Part shown: one piece after another, positions 1 through 5,229 of the stretch
Numbering within the stretch: the stretch's first letter is position 1
Layout: every line of letters starts with the position of its first letter
DNA from: an uncultured Granulicatella sp.
GTDB taxonomy: Bacteria; Bacillota; Bacilli; Lactobacillales; Aerococcaceae
Length of the DNA: 6,325 bases
Direction: 5' to 3'
Assembly (NCBI GenBank): GCA_900551535.1
Contig: URWJ01000087.1
Span: 1 to 6,325 of the forward strand
Program-made: the position numbers and the translations under genes
Notes under the pieces: model-generated
Databases searched by the model: none
What the model was told of the DNA's origin: nothing
What the model saw: the letters and a program-made list of their open reading frames with translations, nothing else

Positions 1-15
1 CAGCCTATATAAATT

Positions 16-47
16 GAAAAACGACTCGCAATGCGAGTCGTTTTTTT
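16..47. terminator. Intrinsic terminator hairpin, possibly bidirectional
   Basis: ACGACTCGCA (21-30) and TGCGAGTCGT (32-41) are perfect inverted repeats, flanked by A-rich sequence on the left and seven T on the right. Read on plus, the T7 tract makes a classic terminator for a gene left of the window. Read on minus, a T5 tract also follows, so it could stop transcripts coming from the pta side. It closely resembles the hairpin at 247-277 (shared AAAACGACTC arm). Confidence 0.75.
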
Positions 48-76
48 GTCTTCTGTCTTTCTCTTGTAATCGGCTC

Positions 77-109
77 CAAAGTGCAAAAGCTCAAGCCTTT
101 CTCACTTTG
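77..109. repeat. Imperfect hairpin in gene-free region
   Basis: CAAAGTG (77-83) pairs with CACTTTG (103-109). Inside, AAA (85-87) can pair with TTT (98-100) and GC with GC around a TCAA loop. The pairing is seen in the sequence. Whether it is transcribed is unknown. No ORF with a ribosome binding site covers it. Confidence 0.45.
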
Positions 110-141
110 TCCGCACGACTATTCTCTCACACCGCGCAGTA

Positions 142-191
142 GCTTATTGATGTTCTTTTCATCATCCATGATTCAAGAACATCTAATAAGC
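142..191. repeat. Long hairpin, 16-bp stem with one bulge
   Basis: The left arm GCTTATTGATGTTCTT (142-157) is complementary to the right arm AAGAACATCTAATAAGC (175-191), except for a single extra A in the right arm. The loop contains a second small stem, ATCAT (161-165) with ATGAT (168-172). No T-tract follows on either strand, so it is not an ordinary terminator. It lies between the two similar hairpins at 16-47 and 247-277 and could be part of a structured RNA or a small repeat element. Confidence 0.6.
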
Positions 192-198
192 CTTGTGG

Positions 199-223
199 AA
201 ATCATTCACAGTGTGAATGATTT
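199..223. repeat. Perfect 12-bp palindrome with 1-nt centre
   Basis: AAATCATTCACA (199-210), then G, then TGTGAATGATTT (212-223). The arms are exactly complementary. It could be an operator for a dimeric regulator or an RNA hairpin. The short T-run (221-223) is too weak to call a terminator. Its CACA-TGTG core resembles that of the next hairpin (247-277). Confidence 0.6.
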
Positions 224-246
224 GGGAAATGAAATTTACAGAATAT

Positions 247-277
247 ATAAAAAACGACTCACACTGTGAGTCGTTTT
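247..277 (-). terminator. Intrinsic terminator, likely for pta
   Basis: ACGACTCACA (254-263) and TGTGAGTCGT (265-274) form a 10-bp perfect stem. Read on minus it is preceded by A-rich sequence and followed by six T, then ATATA, which is the expected geometry for the end of the minus-strand pta transcript. On plus only four T follow, so the main direction is minus. The stem is a near copy of the hairpin at 16-47. Confidence 0.75.
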
Positions 278-291
278 CGTGTAGTTGAACT

Positions 292-396
292 CGAGCTCAC
301 AGGCCCGACGTCCACTTCCCAGAATATCCGCACGACTCGTTCCGAGTCCCTTGCGTTATTCTGGTCCAGTGGTTCGTCCCTGAGCGTTCGCTCTCG
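292..396 (-). repeat. Nested palindromic element in the pta 3' region
   Basis: Successive segments pair around one centre: CGAG 292-295 with CTCG 393-396 (weaker outer part), GACG 307-310 with CGTC 375-378, CCACT 312-316 with AGTGG 368-372, CCAGAATA 319-326 with TATTCTGG 357-364, CGCA 329-332 with TGCG 352-355, and GACTCG 334-339 with CGAGTC 343-348 around a TTC loop. A side hairpin GAGCG/CGCTC at 382-393 is an alternative for the outer part. It begins six bases past the pta stop codon, so the pta mRNA should carry it as 3'UTR structure before the terminator at 247-277. No T-tract follows it directly. A structured RNA, an mRNA stabiliser or a mobile palindromic repeat are all possible. Confidence 0.65.
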
Positions 397-401
397 TATC
401 C

Positions 402-1391
402 TTAATTTTCCATCAATGCTTGGTTAGCAGTGATAATAGCTAATTTGTAGACGTCTTCTTCGTTACATCCACGTGATAAGTCAGAGATTGGTTTGTTTAA
501 TCCTTGTAGGATTGGTCCGATTGCTTCGAAGTTACCGAAACGTTGTGCAATTTTGTATCCGATGTTTCCTGATTGGATTTCTGGGAATACGAATACTGTT
601 GCTTGTCCAGCTACTGGTGAGTCTGGAGCTTTTTGTTTACCAACGCTTGGTACGAATGCAGCATCGAATTGTAATTCTCCATCGATGTTGTAGTTTGGAG
701 CTAATTCTTGAGCGATTTTAGTTGCTTCAGCTACTTTTAATGCTTCTTCAGATTTAGCAGAACCTTTAGTTGAGAAACTTAACATTGCAACGTTTGGTTC
801 GATACCGAATAATTCAGCTGTTTTAGCAGATTCAACTGCGATTTCAGCTAATTCTTGTGCGTTAGGGTTGATGTTGATTGCGCAGTCTGAGAATAAGTAT
901 TTCTTAGATTTGTCGCTGTTGATCATGATGAACGCACCACTTGTACGAGAGACACCTGGTTTTGTTTTGATGATTTGTAACGCTGGACGTACTGTGTCAC
1001 CTGTTGAGTGAACCGCACCAGATACTAATCCGTCTGCTAAGCCCATGTATACCATCATTGTTCCGAAGTAAGTTACGTCACGTAATAATTTTTGAGCATC
1101 TTCTTCAGATACTTTACCTTTACGACGTTCTACAAAGCTTGCAACCATTTCTGCATATTTATCGTCTGCATAAGTTTCAGGATCGATAATTTCTAAATGA
1201 GAAATGTTAAATCCACGAGCGTTTGCCACTTCGTTAATTTGGTCTACATTCCCAAGTAAGATTGGTTTGCAAAGTCCATCTGCTAATAAACGAACCGCTG
1301 CACCAATAATTCTTGGTTCATCTCCTTCTGGAAATACGATTTTAACGTCTTTCCCTTTCACTTTAAGTGATAATTCTTCAAATAATTCCAC
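402..1391 (-). CDS. pta: Phosphate acetyltransferase
   Basis: Pta interconverts acetyl-CoA and acetyl phosphate in the cytoplasm, the step before acetate kinase in the overflow/acetate pathway that yields ATP. The 329-residue product has the normal length of the short Firmicutes Pta form with only the catalytic PTA_PTB domain. Visible family motifs are FPEGDEPRI (20-28), the long conserved block around YFGTMMVYMGLADGLVSG (108-125), SFSTKGSAKS (205-214), FPEIQSGNIGYKIAQRF (269-285) and ISDLSRGC (302-309). Ser306, Arg307 and Asp313 align with the catalytic-site Ser309/Arg310/Asp316 known from Methanosarcina Pta. The start codon is GTG (1391-1389), supported by GGAGGG (1403-1398) six bases upstream. 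It is monocistronic and divergent from the exporter genes. The 3' region carries a palindromic element and a terminator. Confidence 0.97.
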   Translation of the reverse strand: MELFEELSLKVKGKDVKIVFPEGDEPRIIGAAVRLLADGLCKPILLGNVDQINEVANARGFNISHLEIIDPETYADDKYAEMVASFVERRKGKVSEEDAQKLLRDVTYFGTMMVYMGLADGLVSGAVHSTGDTVRPALQIIKTKPGVSRTSGAFIMINSDKSKKYLFSDCAININPNAQELAEIAVESAKTAELFGIEPNVAMLSFSTKGSAKSEEALKVAEATKIAQELAPNYNIDGELQFDAAFVPSVGKQKAPDSPVAGQATVFVFPEIQSGNIGYKIAQRFGNFEAIGPILQGLNKPISDLSRGCNEEDVYKLAIITANQALMEN

Positions 1392-1397
1392 GGATAT

Positions 1398-1403
1398 CCC
1401 TCC
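1398..1403 (-). promoter_or_regulatory. Ribosome binding site fixing the pta GTG start
   Basis: Read on minus, GGAGGG lies 6 bases before GTG (1391-1389). No ATG in frame is better placed, so the GTG is the supported start. Confidence 0.85.
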
Positions 1404-1422
1404 AAAAATTTGTTATCTTAAT

Positions 1423-1428
1423 AATACA
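1423..1428 (-). promoter_or_regulatory. Possible -10 box of the pta promoter
   Basis: On minus, TATTAT (1428-1423) lies about 20 bases before the ribosome binding site and fits TATAAT at five of six positions. No convincing -35 box is seen at 16-18 bases upstream, where the sequence is T-rich (TGTTTT). Assignment is tentative. Confidence 0.35.
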
Positions 1429-1481
1429 CTAAATACTTTTAAAAAAACAGTACAATGTTAAAACAATCATCAAAAAAACAG

Positions 1482-1517
1482 CTGTACTAGTTTAATCACA
1501 CTTTGAAAATAGTACAG
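1482..1517. promoter_or_regulatory. Inverted repeat, candidate operator between pta and the exporter operon
   Basis: CTGTACTA (1482-1489) and TAGTACAG (1510-1517) are perfect 8-bp inverted repeats with 20 bases between them. A related ACAGTAC lies at 1447-1453, and AAAAAAACAG occurs twice, at 1441-1450 and 1472-1481. The three GTAC-centred motifs are about 30-33 bp apart, close to three helical turns. They sit upstream of both divergent promoters, which fits a regulator site. The regulator is unknown. TACAGCTGTT on minus differs by one base from a CopY-type TACAnnTGTA box, but there is no copper gene nearby. Confidence 0.45.
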
Positions 1518-1540
1518 TTTCATTTCATAAAAATTTCTAC

Positions 1541-1569
1541 TTAGCAAAACACGCCTTGTATGCTATACT
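1541..1569 (+). promoter_or_regulatory. Sigma-A promoter of the exporter operon
   Basis: TTAGCA (-35, 1541-1546), a 17-bp spacer, and TATACT (-10, 1564-1569) preceded by TGC, an extended -10. Transcription should start near 1576, about 25 bases before the GTG start at 1601. An ATG at 1556 lies inside this promoter and so cannot be the start of the gene. Confidence 0.75.
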
Positions 1570-1600
1570 TAGAGAGTATTTTAGTAAGGAGGAAGGCTTT

Positions 1601-2371
1601 GTGCGATCATATGCAAAAAAATTAATGGATACCGCTATTCTTGCTGGTCAAATCATGCTCGAATGCAATGCGGAATCGTATCGCGTGGAAGAAACCATGA
1701 ACTATATTCTCTCCACTTCAAACTTTGAAACTTGCGAAGCCTTCGCGATGGCGACTGGAATCTTTGCAACGCTCGATGATGACTGCATCGATTCTATTAC
1801 AGAAATTCGTCGTGTTCCAAATCGCGACACGAACTTGAACCGAATTTATAAGGTCAACGCAATCTCTCGTCAATTAGTGACAAAAGAAATTGACCTCGAT
1901 ACAGCTTATCAACGATTACAGGATTTAAAAGAATCAGAATATCCACAGTGGTTAAAAGACTTAGGCCTCATTCTGATGTGCGGGTTCTACGCTGCTCTAT
2001 TTGGAGCAACGCCAATTGAACTCGTCATTGCATCAGTAGCAGCGGTTATCATGCCATTTATTTATAAGTTAGATCCGAAATTAAAATTAGGAACATTCGT
2101 GTTGAACCTCATCTCGATTATTCCAGCGATTGTCATTATCATTTTGATTCAGAAACATTTCGTTCCGGACGCTCGAATCGGCATCTCCATTGTAGGATTA
2201 ATCATGCCGGCCGTTCCTGGAACCGCCATTACAAATGCCATTCGCGATACATTACGCGGAGACTACAACTCAGGAGCAGCTCGGGCAATTGAAGCGTTTG
2301 TGACGGCTCTTTCCGTCGCTATTGCTGTTGCTTTGGGACTCGTGTTAGCAGGAGGTGCAAACCCCTTATGA
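1601..2371 (+). CDS. ThrE/YjjP-type exporter, large subunit (DUF1212)
   Basis: This is the larger half of a split ThrE-family exporter. Relatives export threonine/serine (ThrE) or, in Escherichia coli YjjP/YjjB, succinate; the substrate here is unknown. It has 256 residues from GTG at 1601, chosen because AAGGAGG (1586-1592) lies 8 bases upstream and the in-frame ATG at 1556 falls within the promoter. Residues 1-118 form the soluble N-terminal domain typical of DUF1212. Hydrophobic segments follow at roughly 119-136, 139-156, 164-184, 193-206 and 228-251. The family hallmark PAVPGTAITNAIRDTLRG (203-220), followed by SGAARAIEA (224-232), is intact. The stop overlaps the next start as ATGA, so both halves should be made together in equal amounts. 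Confidence 0.93.
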   Translation: MRSYAKKLMDTAILAGQIMLECNAESYRVEETMNYILSTSNFETCEAFAMATGIFATLDDDCIDSITEIRRVPNRDTNLNRIYKVNAISRQLVTKEIDLDTAYQRLQDLKESEYPQWLKDLGLILMCGFYAALFGATPIELVIASVAAVIMPFIYKLDPKLKLGTFVLNLISIIPAIVIIILIQKHFVPDARIGISIVGLIMPAVPGTAITNAIRDTLRGDYNSGAARAIEAFVTALSVAIAVALGLVLAGGANPL

Positions 2372-2811
2372 TTTATCAAGTGATTAGTGCTCTCATTGCC
2401 GTCTACTTCAGTTGTATTGTCTTTGAAGCTCCAAAACGTCTCCTCATTCATATTTCGATTATTGGAGGCATTGGTTGGTTTGTATATCTCTTCTTCTTGG
2501 ACAGTTCTGGATTACAACTAGCTACTTACTATAGCGGCCTTACAATTGCGTTTTTATCGCACTTAGCAGCACGCTATTTTAAAGCTCCCGTAACGGTATT
2601 TTTTATCCCTGGATTTTTCCCACTCGTTCCTGGTGCAGGCATGTATCGTACCGTATACGCCTTCTTTGTAGGAGATGTTGAAAAAGGAAAATTCTTCTTC
2701 GGTCAAACAATGATTACTGCCGGGATGATTGCACTTGCTATCTTTACGGTCGATTCAATCTTCCGTCTGTACTCGCATTGGCAATCTTCACGCCGTCAGT
2801 CAGCAAACTAA
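2368..2811 (+). CDS. YjjB-type small subunit of the ThrE exporter (DUF3815)
   Basis: This is the partner membrane protein of the upstream subunit. In single-chain ThrE proteins this part forms the C-terminal half. Its 147 residues are the usual length for the family. Hydrophobic stretches lie at about 2-20, 27-44, 51-69, 76-98 and 112-133. The motif FFIPGFFPLVPGAGMY (78-93) is the characteristic proline/glycine-rich signature of the family. The ATG (2368-2370) overlaps the TGA of the upstream gene, so translation is probably by reinitiation. The C-terminal tail (134-147) is polar and basic, consistent with a cytoplasmic end. An intrinsic terminator begins 16 bases after the stop. Confidence 0.92.
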   Translation: MIYQVISALIAVYFSCIVFEAPKRLLIHISIIGGIGWFVYLFFLDSSGLQLATYYSGLTIAFLSHLAARYFKAPVTVFFIPGFFPLVPGAGMYRTVYAFFVGDVEKGKFFFGQTMITAGMIALAIFTVDSIFRLYSHWQSSRRQSAN

Positions 2812-2826
2812 ATAAATGAACTTGAA

Positions 2827-2857
2827 ACTGCCAAAGATTTTCTTTGGTGGTTTTTTT
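2827..2857 (+). terminator. Intrinsic terminator of the exporter operon
   Basis: ACTGCCAAAGA (2827-2837) pairs along all 11 positions with TCTTTGGTGGT (2841-2851), using two G-T wobbles, and is followed by a run of T to 2857. Confidence 0.85.
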
Positions 2858-2868
2858 ATACTTAAATC

Positions 2869-3117
2869 GAAGGTTTAGAGATTAAATTCATTGCTATTAA
2901 AAACTTTAGATTCCGTCCCTTTGGGATATCTTCATGGTAGGGATAAGAGCTGTACCGGTTCGAGCCGAAGTCTCTCACCTACTGAGCCTCAATGAGTCTC
3001 TACGGAATAAATTCCTAGAGTCTCATATTCGCATCAGTTACCTCTCGCTCTTACTCCTACCATAGAATCCCAAGGGACTCCATCTTTTTTCATAGAATCA
3101 GTTTTCTCTAAACCTTC
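2869..3117. repeat. 249-bp imperfect palindrome, structured RNA or MITE-like element
   Basis: The ends are a perfect 13-bp inverted repeat: GAAGGTTTAGAGA (2869-2881) and TCTCTAAACCTTC (3105-3117). Moving inward, further blocks pair in the right order: TCCCTTTGGGAT 2916-2927 with ATCCCAAGGGA 3067-3077 (one base shorter), ATGGTAGG 2934-2941 with CCTACCAT 3056-3063, and TAAGAGC 2944-2950 with GCTCTTA 3047-3053. The centre holds small stems at 2956-2967 (CGG/CCG) and 2992-3026 (ATGAG...CTCAT, with GGAAT/ATTCC around the loop). No ORF with a ribosome binding site is present on either strand. It fills most of the gene-free space between the exporter terminator and the tRNA. It could be a non-coding RNA gene or a non-autonomous mobile element. 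No target-site duplication is obvious. Confidence 0.7.
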
Positions 3118-3213
3118 TATGTTTAAAAAGAAAATGATGTCGTTCTATATTTAGATTGTTACGAGGATGAAGATTGTCAATTCTCGTTTTAGTAAAGAAT
3201 AAGTGATTGCGTA

Positions 3214-3242
3214 TGGACAGATAGCGGGTTCTGTGGTTCAAT
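3214..3242 (+). promoter_or_regulatory. Probable promoter of the tRNA gene
   Basis: TGGACA (3214-3219, five of six -35 bases), a 17-bp spacer, then TTCAAT (3237-3242, four of six -10 bases). Transcription would start a few bases before the tRNA 5' end at 3254. Another TTGTCA at 3174-3179 has no good -10 partner. Confidence 0.5.
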
Positions 3243-3253
3243 AAATGTATCAG

Positions 3254-3327
<74 letters not shown>

Positions 3328-3331
3328 CTAG

Positions 3332-3366
3332 AAAAAATCCACTGGTTAAACCAGTGGATTTTTTGT
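3332..3366. terminator. Bidirectional terminator shared by tRNA-Arg and the esterase gene
   Basis: ATCCACTGGTT and AACCAGTGGAT form a perfect stem around a tiny centre, flanked by A6 on the left and T6 on the right. Both strands therefore read stem plus T-tract. It lies 4 bases past the tRNA on plus and just past the esterase stop on minus. Confidence 0.93.
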
Positions 3367-3369
3367 TGA

Positions 3370-4077
3370 TTATTTACAATTCTCTTCTACCCATTCAATA
3401 GCACGCCAGGCACGTCCTGAGATATCATTTCCATGATTTCCCTCTTCCAACGTAAACTTGAAATCACCTGCTTGAAATTTCGGCTCATAAAAATCTTTTA
3501 ATGCTATCGTATTAGAAGTTTGGGCTGCTGTTAAATTCGTAGCAGTCGTTCCTTCTTGGTCCCCCACACTCATGTACAATTTTGGATGATCGGCTTTAAA
3601 GGGATGTTCTTTTAAATAGTCCAGAAAATCCGGATACCACAGCGACGAAGAGCAACTGAGGACAGTTCCGAATAAATCAGTGTTCACCGCTGCATACAGG
3701 CTGAATAATCCACCTAGCGAATAACCACCGATAACTCTCTTTTCTGCGCTTGACGCAAAACCATATTCACTCTCACAAAATGGAATAACATGTGTTACGA
3801 AAAACGAAAGATGTTCTGCAGCTTCCCCACCAAAATCCATCGGCATGGTTTCAGATGCCTGGAGAGGCCAAGGTGTATAATCATCTGTTCGATTATTTGC
3901 ATTTATGAGTACAAAATTGAGTGCAGGTTGATGTTTGCGAATCCAATGATTAAAAGGCTCTTCGAATTGATCTCCATCTAAAAAATAAATGGTCGTTGCG
4001 TTTTTGACATTGGAACGATAAACATATAGCTTCACTCCCTCAATTTCTTGTTGGATCCATACAGAATTTTTAACCAT
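3370..4077 (-). CDS. Alpha/beta-hydrolase, putative serine esterase (esterase D-like)
   Basis: The 235-residue cytoplasmic protein resembles the putative esterase family PF00756 (esterase D/ferri-enterobactin esterase-like). The nucleophile motif GYSLG (118-122) places Ser120, and it sits after a beta-strand (KRVIGGY) as expected. His215 in EEGNHGND is the likely catalytic histidine, and Asp173 or Glu175 in SVGDQEG the likely acid. The N-terminal part, with IYFLDGDQF (30-38), fits the strand carrying the oxyanion-side DGD seen in the family. No signal peptide or membrane segment is visible. The ATG start at 4077 has an AAAGGA-type ribosome binding site about 7 bases upstream. It has its own promoter and is transcribed alone. 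The substrate cannot be told from sequence: a carboxylic ester, a thioester or a siderophore ester are all possible. Confidence 0.87.
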   Translation of the reverse strand: MVKNSVWIQQEIEGVKLYVYRSNVKNATTIYFLDGDQFEEPFNHWIRKHQPALNFVLINANNRTDDYTPWPLQASETMPMDFGGEAAEHLSFFVTHVIPFCESEYGFASSAEKRVIGGYSLGGLFSLYAAVNTDLFGTVLSCSSSLWYPDFLDYLKEHPFKADHPKLYMSVGDQEGTTATNLTAAQTSNTIALKDFYEPKFQAGDFKFTLEEGNHGNDISGRAWRAIEWVEENCK

Positions 4078-4109
4078 GGCGATTTCCTTTCTACTGCTTA
4101 TTCTCCACT

Positions 4110-4138
4110 ATTTTAACAGTTTTCTGAGCAGTTGATAA
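4110..4138 (-). promoter_or_regulatory. Promoter of the esterase gene
   Basis: Read on minus: TTATCA (-35, 4138-4133), 17-bp spacer, TAAAAT (-10, 4115-4110) preceded by TGT, an extended -10. It lies between the upstream terminator (4141-4177) and the esterase start, so the gene is probably independent of the sugar operon. Confidence 0.65.
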
Positions 4139-4140
4139 GT

Positions 4141-4177
4141 CCAAACGAAAAGACGCCAGCGATAATCACTGACGTCT
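4141..4177 (-). terminator. Intrinsic terminator at the end of the sugar operon
   Basis: On minus, AGACGTCAGTGA (4177-4166) pairs over 12 positions with TCGCTGGCGTCT (4162-4151) around loop TTA, with two G-T wobbles, and is followed by TTTTCGTTT. It begins about 18 bases past the stop of the kinase remnant, as expected for the original last gene of the operon. Confidence 0.85.
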
Positions 4178-4195
4178 AAATGTTGTTAAATCAAT

Positions 4196-4380
4196 TTAAC
4201 GGACAATTTGTCCCGATTTTTGGTTCATAAATTCAAAGACTTCATCTTCATTGAATGGATTCCAGTCTCCAAAAACAGTATGTTTTAAAACCGAACTTGC
4301 AGTTCCAAAGTCAACAATTTGTTGGCTGTTCCAGCCTTTTAGTTTTCAAAATAGTATTAATATATAATACCACCTTCAAA
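4196..4380 (-). pseudogene. 3' remnant of a PfkB-family sugar kinase, probably 2-keto-3-deoxygluconate kinase
   Basis: Reading minus from about 4336 to the TAA at 4198-4196 gives a 45-46 residue tail: KGWNSQQIVDFGTASSV, then LKHTVFGDWNPF, then EDEVFEFMNQKSGQIVR. The A-S-x-LKHT-x-x-GD-N pattern followed by an EEV..fm...G.i.R end is the usual C-terminus of KDG kinases of the PfkB fold. The frame is closed upstream by TGA (4348-4346), with no start codon or ribosome binding site. In another frame, FEGGIIY (4380-4360) looks like the helix that follows the GAGD motif in these kinases, which suggests a frameshift between 4337 and 4359. The GAGD motif itself and the rest of the gene, usually about 320 residues, are missing. 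The piece lies downstream of the aldolase on the same strand and just ahead of a good terminator. This suggests an internal deletion of the last gene of the operon. Confidence 0.8.
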
Positions 4381-4447
4381 AGGAATATACACTTAAATCT
4401 AAAATCCATTTTAAAAGTATTTATTACTTCCCGGTAAATTATAATAA

Positions 4448-4463
4448 TAACTTTTAAAAGTTA
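4448..4463 (-). terminator. Weak candidate terminator after the aldolase
   Basis: TAACTTTTAAAAGTTA is a 16-bp perfect palindrome directly behind the aldolase stop. As RNA it would give a short AT-rich stem followed on minus by TTATTATAATTT. It is weak, and the strong terminator at 4141-4177 is more likely to end the transcript. The rest of 4381-4447 is AT-rich with no recognisable content. Confidence 0.3.
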
Positions 4464-4470
4464 CGATCTT

Positions 4471-5217
4471 TTAATCTCCACCAAAATCTTTCACTTTTTG
4501 ATTCCAAATTGGACGTCCTGCTAACAAATCGTTCAAATCACCAACTTTAACACCCTTAGAATAGAAGCCATCCAATAATCCTAATTTTTGGAATACCGCT
4601 TGTTTATATGCAATTTCGGCATTCCACTCTACAGTATCAATAATTTGTAAAGCTTTATGAAGCGCCTCCATCCCATCTTCCCCACCGGTGAGAATAACTA
4701 CTCCATGGCTGTCTAAAAGATATTCTTTAGGTAGCGTTTGGTCTTTTCTTACTTTTTCAGAAACTAATTCTGCTAATTCTTGAGAGCAGTTCGGTTCAAA
4801 ATCCAACACTTCAATAAATTTTACTTTCTGTGTAGCTTCTGTGAGATTTGGCATATTTAAATGACTTGTTGCCCAAAACATACTTTTCGGTGCGTGCGCA
4901 TGGAAACAACATTTAATATTAGGATTAGCTTTATATACTGCAACATGCATATTTACTTCTCTTGTAAGATTACCATCTCCAGCTACAATCTCACGTGTTT
5001 CTGGATCTACAACTAATACTTGTGCAGCACTCACCTTTCCATGGTACGCTTCAGACATCATTGTAGGCGTCATAATCAAATAATCCTTACCATTCTTAGT
5101 AACTTTAAATGAAAAATTCCCTCCTGCAGTATTTGTATTTTTTCTATAATAAGTCATTTCAATAGCTTCTGCCATATCTTTTCGTTCTTGTTCAAATAAA
5201 ATTCTTCCACTTGCCAT
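4471..5217 (-). CDS. Class II aldolase/adducin family sugar-phosphate aldolase
   Basis: This family holds Zn-dependent aldolases and epimerases such as L-fuculose-1-phosphate aldolase and ribulose-5-phosphate 4-epimerase. It is cytoplasmic. The protein is 248 residues from the ATG at 5217-5215. That start is preferred because AAGGTGA (5229-5223) lies 6 bases upstream, whereas the in-frame ATG five codons earlier (5232) has no ribosome binding site. Visible active-site features are TAGGNFS (30-36, phosphate/substrate loop), Glu87 in LTREVNMH (84-91), the metal ligands His106 and His108 in CFHAHAP, and His171 in DSHGVV. All three zinc histidines and the catalytic Glu are present, so an active enzyme is expected. 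It is slightly longer than FucA (about 215), with a C-terminal tail after 225. It follows the PTS permease and probably cleaves the sugar phosphate imported by it. The exact substrate is not known. Confidence 0.9.
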   Translation of the reverse strand: MASGRILFEQERKDMAEAIEMTYYRKNTNTAGGNFSFKVTKNGKDYLIMTPTMMSEAYHGKVSAAQVLVVDPETREIVAGDGNLTREVNMHVAVYKANPNIKCCFHAHAPKSMFWATSHLNMPNLTEATQKVKFIEVLDFEPNCSQELAELVSEKVRKDQTLPKEYLLDSHGVVILTGGEDGMEALHKALQIIDTVEWNAEIAYKQAVFQKLGLLDGFYSKGVKVGDLNDLLAGRPIWNQKVKDFGGD

Positions 5218-5222
5218 TATTT

Positions 5223-5229
5223 TCACCTT
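5223..5229 (-). promoter_or_regulatory. Ribosome binding site deciding the aldolase start
   Basis: AAGGTGA on minus, 6 bases before ATG 5217. It begins right at the last base of the preceding gene's stop codon (TGA, 5231-5229), a layout that favours translational coupling. Confidence 0.7.

Noticed and set aside
81..269. 62-codon plus-strand ORF in the gene-free left region
   Set aside because: No ribosome binding site, composition unlike a protein, and it runs through three hairpins and into a terminator stem.
473..1461. Several plus-strand ORFs opposite pta
   Set aside because: They are antisense shadows of the strongly supported pta frame, with no ribosome binding sites and no recognisable domains.
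1470..1490. CopY-type copper operator
   Set aside because: TACAGCTGTT differs from the TACAnnTGTA box by one base, and no copper-handling gene is adjacent.
2263..2451. 62-codon minus-strand ORF over the exporter gene junction
   Set aside because: Shadow of the two exporter frames, with no start signal.
2869..3117. T-box leader, 6S RNA, RNase P or tmRNA as identity of the palindrome
   Set aside because: I could not find the T-box core, the tmRNA tRNA-like ends or RNase P conserved blocks. The single open hairpin recalls 6S RNA only loosely, so no known family is claimed.
4255..4437. 60-codon plus-strand ORF in the esterase-aldolase gap
   Set aside because: It lies antisense to the kinase remnant, has no ribosome binding site, and reads as low-complexity AT-rich sequence.
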